64,000 nt of DNA. Source: Linyphia triangularis. Taxonomy: Eukaryota > Arthropoda > Arachnida > Araneae > Linyphiidae. The notes below the pieces were generated by a model. The model was not told the DNA's origin. It did no database searches and saw only the letters and a list, made by a program, of their open reading frames with translations. Location of the stretch: NCBI GenBank assembly GCA_963978545.1, contig OZ021732.1, positions 66,726,328 through 66,790,327 of the forward strand, read 5' to 3'. Position numbers and translations under genes: made by a program. Positions 1 to 9,829 of this stretch are shown one piece after another. Numbering within the stretch: the first letter of the stretch is position 1; each line of letters starts with the position of its first letter.

Positions 1-839
1 TTTTTTAATTTCCTTTTTTCTCACCACCGAATTTTTTTTTAATTTGACTATAAAGAGATTATTAAGTCCATTTTTTTTAAAAAAATCAAAGTGGTTTACA
101 CAGACAGCAACAAACTTGAAGTTCGCATCCTGAAGCCGCATTTTACTGTATTGCGCTGTATCGCTGACCATTTTGCTTGTACATTACATAAACACGGTCA
201 ACTGTCAAATACTAGGAAATTATTGCAGGATGGCATAACTGCACTCAGAATGGAGTATTAAGGGGATGAATTTTACTACACTTTTGTGAGTTGAAGGAGA
301 GTGGCAAAAATCTAGTATCCCTCGATTATTCCACACTTAATTCAGTGTAGATTTCAATTTGAAGTTGTTGTTATTCTTTGTTTCAAATATGGTGAATAGT
401 TTTAGAAGCAATACAGGTAACACAGTTTTAATCAGTAAAGTTCATCACTAGATAACAGGTTACAAATTATATATAAATCAACAACTTTTGTCAGTCTTGC
501 TGTACATCGAACTAGAGATAAAGCTAACGATCGGTGAAAGTCTTATTCGAATTAATTGCACGAGAGTGCTTAATATTTTGGTGCTCCCATAGCATTTATT
601 ACTGACTAATAGCTGATCAAATGGAACAAATGGCTAGAAAATAAATGTTGTATTTCCGTTGTAGAGTCATTACATAAGTTGTGAGTACTTGAGTATAAGT
701 TGTAAGAACAAGAATAAAGCGAAATAACTCTAAAAAGGATTTTTGGGAACGCATTGGATTCTGCATAATATTTTTAGGGGAAAATGTTAACTCAAAAATA
801 AAACCACAATGAAAACATGCTATGTGGTATTTTCCCTCA
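1..839. other. AT-rich DNA with no gene recognised
   Basis: I see only AT-rich sequence with short homopolymers and no ORF with recognisable motifs. It may be the left part of the hAT element whose transposase relic starts near 840, but I could not find a left terminal inverted repeat matching the right end near 13411-13430, so the hAT may begin before the window. Confidence 0.4.
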
Positions 840-1236
840 CTATCAAAAATAATTCAGTTCACTTTCAAATTTCAGATAGATTAAAGGTAAATGAAAGAAG
901 AATCTTCAACTCCAAGGAGCAAATACACATATGTTGGATACGAGTGATAAAGAATTGGAATTGTGGAGCAGAAATTTAAAGCAAAAAAACCTAACAATGT
1001 TTGCAAATGTGGATGATTGTACTAAAACTTACAAGGCTAAAGAAGAACATGTAAAAGTTATTTTTGTAACCATTGAAAATCATTTAGCCATGCTGGCAAA
1101 GAATTTTAAAAAGTATTTTCATAGTGACGACAAACTGATAGCAAGTTACGAGTGGGTTAGGGATCCATTTCATAAGACTCCCGAAGGACTCTCAATTGAT
1201 GAGGAAGAAAAATTCATAGACAGAGGCAAAGCTGCA
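840..1236 (+). pseudogene. hAT transposase relic, 5' part (ZBED5/SCAND3-like)
   Basis: An open frame from 931 encodes a segment with LELWSRN, HLAMLAKNFKKYF and YEWVRDPF, a pattern known from the central/C-terminal part of hAT-derived ZBED5/FAM200-like transposases (ELWxxx...HLxxLxxEFxRYF...WVRNPF). The frame before 931 also resembles the family (QLQGANTHML) but holds a stop. The reading frame is cut at about 1236, where a non-LTR retrotransposon begins, and the same protein resumes near 6967 on the far side. The ATG at 931 is therefore not a true start. The N-terminal BED finger and the catalytic part are not seen, so this is a dead remnant. Assignment to hAT is firm; the subfamily is inferred from remembered family patterns. 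Confidence 0.7.
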
Positions 1237-1522
1237 TGCTACCGAGCGGGTCCCCAGGTTGCGGATAGGGGAATGGCTTCTAGATAGTAGAAGCTAGCCA
1301 TCTGGTCCCGGACAGGCAGCGGAGTTGCTAGCAGAATGAGGTGGGATCAGCCTGGCAAACTGATTTCTACAAAATGTCTCATATATTCTAAGACGGCAAC
1401 TCGACAATGGCGAGTAAGTGCCGCCATTTTAAATAAAGCACTTGCCTGACTGGGATGTAGTTCACTCCTTTTCGCAGCGTCTGTATCTATGTTAAGATCG
1501 GCTGTTAGGACGTCTGTTCTCC

Positions 1523-2661
1523 ATGTTAGGAGCGGTCCCTTTTTTTTTTTTTTTTGGAGCAATGACAGTCTTCTACCTTCTAGGTGCTCCAGTCTTCGGA
1601 CAACAGAAGCTGCTTTTTCCTCCCATGAATACGTCGACTAATATATCTGATACTGCATCGTCCGTTTCGCAGGATAAACTGGTACGCGCTCGTGGTTTAG
1701 GCAGAGGACCATGTTTGAAAAGTAAGCTACAGTCTCCTCCCACACAAAAGACACTCAAAATCTTGCAGTGTAACATAAATGGATTGACCACTCCAGCCAC
1801 TAGAATCAAACTGGATCAATTATTAAAAATGGCTGATGAAAATAGCGTTCAAGTGATAGCTTTACAGGAAACCAAGCTAAAGATGAAATCAACCCTAAAG
1901 TACAGAGGATATAACATCTATAGAAAAGATAGATCTTTTAAAGGAGGAGGAGGACTGGCTTTCTTTATCCGAGACCTCAATTATCAAAGTATAGACACAC
2001 CAACAGATGAAAGTTCAGATCTAGAAATTCAGGGTATTAAAACTATTTGGAGAGGAAAACCCTTAAACATCTTTAATGTCTATCATCCTCCTAACCAAAA
2101 ACTACTAAGAGATTGTATATCCAATTACCTGAACAAAAACACTATCATTCTCGGCGATCTTAACGCCAAACATACCACTTGGGGATGTTCCAATGATAAT
2201 GATAGAGGTTGGGAAGTTCTTCAACATACTGATGACAATGATTTTAGGATACTTAACGATGGAACATCCACACACACTTCTTTTAGTTACAACACATCCG
2301 AGGCCTTAGATATTGCCATGGTCAGCTCTGAACTTTTTCCCCAGTGCTCTTGGTCAGTACAAGACAACATCGGAAGTGACCATTTGCCAGTTATCATTGA
2401 GCTCAGGAAAAGACAAAAAGTATCGAATACAAATGAGAAATTTTGGAATTTCAAGAAAGCAAATTGGACCTCTTTCAGAGAATCCGTGGATAAAGAGCTG
2501 GCCTCGCTACCACCTATGGAAGATGTAAACCAATATTGGTCGATGTTCAGAAATATCATACTTAAGCAAGCCAAGGCCTCTATACCTAGGGGTAATGTAA
2601 AAGGTTTTGTCCCGCATTATACACAATTTACTACCACCCTCGAACCCCTGTTTGAAAAAAA
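1523..2661 (+). pseudogene. LINE 1 endonuclease (EEP-type) domain
   Basis: The frame opening at 1523 encodes an endonuclease/exonuclease/phosphatase fold that nicks target DNA to prime reverse transcription. Visible motifs in order are QCNIN (about residue 82), QETK (about 116), GGGLAFFIR, NVYHPPN, ILGDLNAKHTTWG (about 210) and SDHLPVI (about 286). The catalytic Asn, Glu, Asp and His positions all look intact. The similarity runs on to FVPHYTQF...LEPLFEKK and then jumps to another frame in a run of seven A (2655-2661), so EN and RT, one polyprotein in relatives, are out of frame here. The true start is unknown: the ATG at 1523 precedes a long T run, and homology begins around residue 70. Confidence 0.85.
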
Positions 2662-5247
2662 GGAAACATCTCACGGAATCTGCCAGGTCATCGAATGTCA
2701 ACCTAAAACCAGAGATCAGTAAAGTTAACGCTGAAATTAAGTTAGCTTACACACAGCTTAAAAGAACCAAATGGAATGAAATTTGCAGTACAATTGATGT
2801 CAAGACACCAGATACAAAGTTATGGAAACTACTTAAAGGCATCAACAAAGAGCAATCACAATATGAAGACTGCAATACTATTAAAGATAACAATGGTCAA
2901 ATGTTTTCAGACAACAAATCTGCTGCCAATGGCCTTGCTGCGCACTACCAACACATTAACAGACTAAACTTCACAAACGAATCGAAGTCGGTATTGCGTA
3001 AAGCTAGAAATATTGTTCATGGATGCCGTAGCTCCGATCTTGGAGATCCTGCTCTGGTATCCCAATTTAACAATCAAGAACTTTTGCTCGCACTGGCTTC
3101 TCTTGACTTCAGCAAATCTCCAGGCCCAGATGGAATATATGGTTATATGCTTGAAAACCTGGGATGCAGCGGAAAACAAAAACTGCTCGACTTGATCAAC
3201 CTCTCTTGGAGAAAGGGGCGTCTACCTTTTGAATGGAAGAAAGCCACAATTATCCCAATCAAGAAGCCAACTAAAGGTACCTGCTCGCCTGGAGATTTCA
3301 GACCCATAGCTTTGACATGTATCACAAGCAAACTAATGGAGAAAATGGTCTTGATTAGACTCCAGTTCTTCCTTGAAAAACATCGTTCTATCCCTAAGGA
3401 ACAATTTGGTTTTCGTAGAGGCCACAGCACGATAGACCAAGTTTTGTTCCTTGCACAATCTATTAGGGATGCGCAGAATCGTAAACCAACTCATCATAGT
3501 GTCGCAGCCCTTCTCGACCTCACGAAGGCTTTTGACCGCGTTTGGAAGGATAAACTCATTGTAAAGCTACATGATGTCTTCAAAATCCGGGGAAATACTT
3601 TGACATGGATCTCAGACTATCTTAAACATAGATTTATTAGAGTTAAGTTCAATCGAACCCTCTCTGATATTTACCAACTTAGCCAGGGTGTCCCACAGGG
3701 AACAGTCCTCAGCCCAACTCTCTTCACTTTATATATAGCCGGAATTGAGAAAACAGTTTCCCCAGGAACTAATATCGGAATGTTTGCAGATGATATTGCT
3801 CTTTGGAGCTCCGGTAATGCCATAGATGTAATTGAATCGAAGCTCAATAGCTCTTTAGAAGCCATTTCCATGTTTGCAGATGAACATAAATTGAGCTTTA
3901 ACCCCGTCAAATCTATTACCACTTTCTTTACTACAAATAAGCACCTCTATAACTACCAGCCATCCTTGTTCCTCAAAAACCAGAAACTCACCTACGAGAA
4001 ACATCCAAAATATTTGGGTTTCATTCTTGATCCCGAATTTACTTGCAATAAACACATTGAATATATAGCCTTGAAAGCCAGGAAAAGATTAAATATTATT
4101 AAGCACATTGCAGGTAGAGACTGGGGAGCGGACGCAACTACGCTCAGAACCTCCTATCAGGCACTTATTAGACCTATTCTAGAATATGGCGGCCCTATCT
4201 ACTGCTGTGCTTCTGATACGAACTTGAACAAATTGGAAAGGATTCACTTGAGTGCTGCCCGCATAATCACAGGACTGAAACGTAGCTGTCCTTCAGAAAT
4301 TGTCCTTTACGAAGCGGATCTGCAACCACTCTCTCTCAGAAGGCAGGCAGGCTTGGTCAAATATTTCAATAAACTTTCCAGCTTAAACCAAGAAAATAAA
4401 ACGGCCTATTACTTAAATAACTGGACAAGCAATCAAAGACTTAAGAAACACAGTCCTTTCAGCCAAGTTAAATCACAGAAGTTAATGGCAGATAACGTAG
4501 AGCCCCATTGTTTTAATACTAATTTGAACACTTACGATGGACTCTCCAATGTTGATTTTATTGATTGCCTTCCCACCACACTTAATAAGAATGAATGTTG
4601 TCCGGAATTTCTTAGGCAATTGGCATTGGAAATTATTAATCAAATTCCTTCAATTGACATCAAAATCTATACAGATGGCAGCAAAATAGATATACAGGCA
4701 GGCAGTGGAATTTATATAGAAACGCCCGTAGAGAAACATTCTATTAAACAACGTAATCCAGATTTCTGCTCTGTCTTTCGAAGCGAATTAATAGCAATTG
4801 ACCTGGGTTTAGAGAATATCTTTGGCGAGGTCAACTACGGAGACTTATGGATTCTATCCGATAGCCGAAGTTCCATTCAACACCTTAAAAACTGGGCCCT
4901 CGTGGGAGACAAAACCAGTCTATTCATAATACGCAAAGTCAAGAGTATATCCCGACTGCACAAAGTGCACTTTCAGTGGATCCCGTCACATGTAGACATC
5001 CACGGAAATGAATTGGCTGACACTCTTGCTAAGGAGGGACTAGAACACCCTGTCCTCTCTACTCAAGAACTCACATATCAAGAGTTATACTCAAAGAAAA
5101 TAGCTCAAAATAAAGCGAAATGGCATATACCTCCATCTCACGAATGGTATAAAGCCAAAAAGCCAGGACACTCCCTATCTCTTCCTTGTGATAGGCACAC
5201 CAATACCCGTCAGTCCCGACTTGCTAGTGGTCACCTTAAAGGCCTCA
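2655..5247 (+). pseudogene. LINE 1 reverse transcriptase plus RNase H
   Basis: This is the downstream frame of the LINE polyprotein. The RT shows QFGFRRGHSTIDQ, LLDLTKAFDRVW (catalytic Asp), SQGVPQGTVLSPTLF and the catalytic MFADDIALW near nt 3780. An RNase H domain follows, with YTDGSK (nt about 4668), a Glu in SELIAID, LSDSRSS and HVDIHGNELAD (nt about 4990), so its Asp/Glu/Asp/Asp core appears complete. The frame reaches SGHLKGLT and is then cut by the TIR element at 5248. Upstream the frame can be read from an ATG at 2607, but that lies in endonuclease sequence, so it is not the natural start. RT and RNase H look potentially functional apart from the frame breaks and the insertion. Confidence 0.9.
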
Positions 5248-6752
5248 CCCTAGTAGCAATCACTGCATGGCGTTTCGTCGGCCAATGATCGAAATTCATC
5301 AAAGTCATCGGCGATTCCCCAGACTGATATATAAACACACCCTTATTTCCTCGTCTGCCGATGACCCTAAACTCATCGGGAAAAGATATCTTCCCAACAT
5401 CGGGGGCCGATTAGAATTTCTGATCATCGTTTTTTTGATCGGCAAGATATCGGAACCACATCGACAGGCGATAAAAAACTTATGTTTCTTTTTCTTGCAA
5501 TTCCACTGAATTAGAGGCGATCCTTGAATGTATTTCAAATTTAAATCAAGTATACAATTTGCTAAACATTTCGCTTTGGCAATAAGTGAAAAATATTTTA
5601 AAACTAAGTGTACGAAAAATTTTAAATGTAAATATATATTTTGAGAAAATACAAACCACATAATTATATATTGCTTACCTAATACGTCAATAAAATCCAT
5701 AAATAAAAGTTTTTATATAGTAAAACAATATAGGAACAATTTTCTAAAATTAAATATAAATTCTCATTTCATTTTAATATAAAATAAAAATATAGTCCTT
5801 GTTTTTAAATAGTTTTCATTATAATTTGCTGAACATATTTTGGTCCGTTTTTTAAACATCTTTTAAGTAAAATAAAAATATGTTTATATGTTTCAAAAAG
5901 TTAATCAAATTGGATATAGTTTTTTTAAAAATTTAAAAATTAAATATATTTTTTTAAATGTCAAAATTATTAAATAAACTCTTAAATTGCAATTCAAAAA
6001 ATATCATAAAATCAGTTAGTTAAAATTTTACAAAATAGATGGCGACACTATTTATTTGACACTATTATTTTTTTGCTATAATAAATAAATTAATATCATT
6101 TTCCCAAATTTATGGAAGATTTGCTATTTTCCGAAAATACCCCATATATAAAAAAAAATGTCGATCAATTTCCTTGCAAAGTCTGTATGATAGTAGAGTT
6201 TTGTACTACAATACAATTGTTATACTAAGAATCACAAGTAACTACAGTCCAGTGGCCATGTCAACGCACTCCGGAGATAACAGTCCTCGGTTCGATCCTA
6301 GGGTAAGTAATTTAGACAATTCTGAATTTGGTAGTGTTATAACTTCGATTTATTTGTACTCTTAAAATGTCATTGAAAATACTACCATGTAAGAATTACG
6401 CGCTCCGGCTTTTAGTTTTGCATTATTTTAACTTGTCGTTTTTAATATTCAATACTTACATCTTTATAATTATTTAATGTTTATTAATTGATATTTTCGA
6501 CAAAATAACGACCATTGTTTCGATATTTCTTGAGAGCAAAATTTTCCTCGGCCTTCGAACTAATTCTTGTCGGCTTCTGCTCGAATTCGATCAGTTTCCG
6601 GACATCGGCCAATGGCCGGCCACGGGGACAAAATGGATTAGTTGCCAAGGGAAAGATGAGTTTAGGGTGAGTTTCCGGTGAATCGCCAATCATCGGCGAT
6701 TCACCTGGGGATGGAATTCCGATCACCGGCCGAGGTAAAATTGCTACTAGGG
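5248..6752 (-). mobile_element. 1.5-kb TIR DNA transposon, copy 1 (unclassified)
   Basis: The element is bounded by terminal inverted repeats starting CCCTAGTAGCAAT, with further subterminal similarity (GATCGGAATTC and GAATCGCC-type motifs) on both ends. It interrupts LINE 1 coding sequence and is flanked by TCA on both sides (5245-5247 and 6753-6755); removing it and one TCA restores the LINE reading frame. A nearly identical copy lies inverted at 51063-52568. The centre is very AT-rich. Frames of 130 and 131 codons occur in both copies, but copies this similar share ORFs whether or not these are used, and I recognise no transposase. It is probably non-autonomous. A 3-bp TSD would fit Harbinger, Zator or CMC types, but the TIR matches none that I can name. 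Confidence 0.85.
6236..6306 (+). repeat. tRNA-like module inside the 1.5-kb TIR element
   Basis: A segment resembles a decayed tRNA. An A-box-like AGTCCAGTGG is followed about 35 nt later by a canonical T-arm, CCTCGGTTCGATCCTAGG, with a 7-nt TTCGATC loop and a five-pair stem carrying one mismatch. The anticodon arm does not fold convincingly. It is also present, reversed, in the second copy of the element (about 51509-51580). It could be a captured tRNA gene, a tRNA-derived SINE fragment, or an internal pol III promoter. I would not call a functional tRNA. Confidence 0.5.
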
Positions 6753-6755
6753 TCA

Positions 6756-6966
6756 CATATTCCGGGGGAAGCAAAAATTTTCCTCTTTGCCCTAAATGCC
6801 AAAAAAGAACAGGCATCACCTCAGCACATTTTGGACTGCCTTGGACTGGACTGGGAGGACATTTATAACTGTCCACAACTAGTGTCAGACTTCATTAATG
6901 TCAATGGCTTCACTGATATTGTCTGACTTCGTCAGACAAAAGGGAGATTAGAAACAACAACAACAA
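6756..6966 (+). pseudogene. LINE 1 C-terminal Cys/His tail and 3' end
   Basis: After the TIR element the LINE frame resumes with YSGGSKNFPLCPKC, then slips within a run of six A (6801-6806) and continues in another frame as SPQHILDCLGLDW to a stop after FTDIV (6926). The C-x2-C ... H-x4-C pattern is the zinc-knuckle-like tail seen at the C-terminus of many RNase H-bearing LINEs. The 3' UTR is only about 40 nt and ends with repeated AAC, which I take as the element's 3' tail. Two homopolymer frame breaks in one copy raise the question of sequencing error. Confidence 0.75.
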
Positions 6967-7250
6967 ATAGCGAAACCAAAAGACAATTTAGTAATAAATC
7001 ACTATTTGAATTGTGGCAGGAGTAGAGGATGATTTTTCTGTACTAAAAACAAGGGCATTTCGGATTCTATTACTGTTTTCAACATCCTACCTTCGTGAAA
7101 CTTGATTTTCTGCTGTGGCTTCTTTGAAGACAAAATATAGATCGACTAAATATAGAAACAGAACTGAAAGTGGCTATTTCTAATACTAAGCCTTCCTCGA
7201 AAAACTTTGCTCTGCAAAACAGGCCCAAGGAAGTCACTAATAATTATTAA
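6967..7250 (+). pseudogene. hAT transposase relic, 3' part (dimerisation domain)
   Basis: The hAT protein interrupted at 1236 resumes here. Fragments read SETKRQF...SLFELW, then in a shifted frame RILLLFSTSYLRET, LKTKYR, and in a third frame RLNIETELKVAISNTKPS, ending with TAA at 7248-7250. This is the C-terminal dimerisation region of ZBED5-like hAT transposases (LLPFSTTYLCESGFSALTxxKTKYRxRLN). Lesions are a frameshift near 7020, an in-frame TGA near 7096 and a frameshift near 7140. It confirms that the LINE and everything nested in it entered a pre-existing hAT element. Confidence 0.75.
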
Positions 7251-7748
7251 ATTTTTTTTTAATTTTGTATGTTTTGATTAAGTTTTGATTTAGTAAGTTG
7301 TTTTACTTTATTTGTTAAATATGTCGAAATGAATTTTGTTTTCTATGTGTATGTATGCTTTCCTTTCAGTCAGTTAACCAATTTTTTAAAATAATATTTT
7401 CTCTTGGATATTCTCGCGCCTCCCCTTTACGGCCGTATTCACGAATTTTTTCACCCCAGCGCTAACGAATCTCGCCCCTCGAAAAACCGGTCTCAACACG
7501 AGGGCAAGTAAAAGTGGTATTCACGGACTAGTTTCGACCTCGGGCCAACTTAACACGGTGTTGATAAACACCGCTAATTCCACCCCACCTCGGAAGGTGG
7601 GGTGAAGCTAGGGTAAGGCAGAATTTCTTAACCCGCCCATGCGCAGATGATGAATTTGAGTCGTTTGTTTTGATTTTCGCTAGAATCGAGACTCAATGCT
7701 ACCTTCTGACGATCACAAGAGAAATGCATCGTACTTTTAAATTTCAAT

Positions 7749-8153
7749 CATGGATAATCTAAAGTTGTGGGACTATCTCGAATTATTGGAGATAGTTGAA
7801 TGTGATAGAAAACTGTGCGCAAACATAAAATATTTTTTTTTCGGAACTGAATGACACAAGTGTCACATGCTGCTTTACGAAGAAGAGGTGGTTTTGAAAT
7901 TTATAAATGACTTCATGTAAAATTAGAGCTGCTGAAAAATACCAACAATGTCCTGGATTCTGTGGAACAACTTGGTTTCCTTGCGAATAGCACTTTTTTT
8001 CTACGCAACAATAAATTGTCGGGAAATTCCTCTGGGATTATTTTGCAGTTCCGTTACATTTCCCAAGATGCATTTGTTACAGAGGTACTGCACAGACCTG
8101 TTAACTTTGTTTTCAAGCTAAAATACACAATTATAGATATAAAGTGTTTATAG
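7749..8153 (+). pseudogene. Possible decayed Harbinger transposase fragment
   Basis: Short frames just inside the left end read MDNLKLWDYLELL..., then NNVLDSVEQLGFLANS and KLSGNSSGII. Position and loose similarity suggest the N-terminal part of a Harbinger transposase, which typically has an LxxLxxLRFxATGxxQ...G...GxSQ pattern. Several stops interrupt it and no DDE residues are visible. This is inference from context and a weak pattern only. Confidence 0.3.
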
Positions 8154-8711
8154 AGCAAGACTAAAACGCTACTATTTAAACTTACTTTAAAAAGCCAAAG
8201 TAAATCAACAAAAATTGTCAGATCCCTATAATAGATCTGTACCTCGCTTTTATATCGGCAAATTTTTGGATATTCGCGATTAATTCAACAGGTACATTTC
8301 CAATTCTTTCTATTCAAGAGAATATTATTTGTATTGTCCTAATTCTTCACAACATTTACATGCCTGTGCTCAAGTTTATTAATCTCAAAACTTTCTTCAT
8401 TAGTAATTTAGGATGCCACAATGCATAGAAGAACTAAAGCATTGTTATACTACAGAAAACATTTGAACATATTTTTTAATTCTGTGATAAGTTTCCACCC
8501 ACTGTTATATTGCAAACTTCTTTCGCAATAAAGAATTCTGGAAATGAGTTCAAGGTTTATCGACAGGGGATTATAGTGCATCCATACCAAAATGAATGTA
8601 CTTTGGCTGTTAAGTAACTGTTTTTATTAAAAAGATTGTTTTGAAAATAAAGTATTTCATTTGATAATGTTTTTGGATATATTGTCCTATATTTTAGTAT
8701 TGAATAAACTT

Positions 8712-8885
8712 TTTTGTACTCTTCTGTTAGCCGAATAATATTAGTCACCAAGCCTAAATGTTTAAATGATGCATTAATGTATCATCAATCCTAAATGTTA
8801 TGGCTTGTTATAGAAATTAAAAATGGTTTGAAGATTGTTTGGATTCCTGTCTGCAATTTTGCAGTTTCTATGTATCCGGCCAATG
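8712..8885 (+). repeat. Diverged copy of the GGGTACTC MITE
   Basis: The sequence follows the order of the MITE at 31119-31400: TGTACTCTTCTGTTAG, then CCTAAATGTTTAAATGATG, GTTATAG, a TGGTTTGAAGATTG-like stretch, and a CTGCAATTTTGC-like stretch near the end. It lacks the tandem 24-mers and the palindrome found there. It lies within the Harbinger-like element. Confidence 0.5.
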
Positions 8886-9439
8886 GAATAGTATACCAAC
8901 TTTCAAAATACTGCTATATTTTAATGTATAAAGAACTTTGCAAATAATCCTATATTTTACTAATCGGTGACCAAATTTACAATTCTTCGTGTCATTGATT
9001 TTTGTTCTGTCGCAAATAGTATTTTCCCCTTCTAAATAATAATTTAGCGGAGAAGGTTTAAGAAAATATCAATTTTGACCTCTTTTTTTGCATATTCCAA
9101 AAATTTACAAAGTGGACTTTCATTAGTTAAACTTTTAGTCATTGTTATTATGATTGTGTGTGAAGTTTTTAAATTTTCGGTTCTAAAAAATTAATTGAGA
9201 ACATTTTGTGTGGTTGATAAATACAAAAGGAAAGTAAAGATGCACAAAGCTATAAAGAAAATAAAAATGGCATGTAGATTATGAAATTTGTTTCGTTTCA
9301 TTGTGCTGCGGATGTAAGTACAAGTTCATAATCTTTTATAATTTGTGGCAAGTGTTACTTTATTTTAAGTTCTATTTTTGTGCAACACGCTGCGATTAAA
9401 AAAAAATACAATAGACTGTACCCCTTTCGTAACCCATAT

Positions 9440-9690
9440 CTACCAAAAGTGTCCTTTGGTAGACATGGGACAAGTGGATTAATTATTCCTCCGAAACGCC
9501 AATAGAAACACGAGCAAAAGCGCCTTATTAGAGACACGCCTACAAACTTGGTAGATTGTCTTCGACAATGCTTATATGTGTTAAGTTTCAGCCCAATTGG
9601 ATGATGGTAAGTGGCTCCTGAGATTTGCCCACTACAAACAAACCCTTCAAAATTAATATAAAGAATTTAACTATGAATATAAGTTGTGAA
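9440..9690 (+). repeat. Interspersed repeat family A, copy 1
   Basis: Shares a module with 34475-34640, 42777-42910 and 60392-60630. The module reads CAAGTTTC..., GATTGGATGATGG, AAGTGG, TTAATTA, CTCC, then an AATATAA...ATTT end. No coding potential is seen. It could be an old SINE or MITE tail. Confidence 0.5.
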
Positions 9691-9829
9691 AAATAGCTTT
9701 GTGAATTGTCAGGCTATCAAGTTTTCTTTTTTTCAGGTTACTTCCGTTGAAACGTGAATTAAACGTAACAGTGTTCGATTTGAAGCTGTTTCGTAATAGT
9801 AATAGAAATTTATAGTACTTTCAGTAGCA

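Larger units (their letters stand above)
1237..6966 (+). mobile_element. Non-LTR retrotransposon 1 (jockey-like EN/RT/RNase H LINE)
   Basis: This near full-length LINE consists of a 5' leader (1237-1522), an apurinic-type endonuclease, a reverse transcriptase, an RNase H domain, a C-terminal Cys/His region and a short 3' UTR ending in an AAC repeat (6951-6966). It sits inside a hAT transposase gene, whose frame resumes at 6967. A 1505-bp TIR element interrupts it at 5248-6752. No gag-like ORF1 is visible ahead of the endonuclease; the leader has only short frames. The exact 5' boundary is judged from where hAT similarity stops, and no convincing target-site duplication was found. Clade is inferred from the order EN-RT-RNase H and the RT motifs; jockey, I, R1 or LOA relatives are all possible. 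Confidence 0.85.

Noticed and set aside
6236..6306. Functional tRNA gene
   Set aside because: The T-arm is good, but the anticodon arm and acceptor stem do not pair, and it lies in a transposon.
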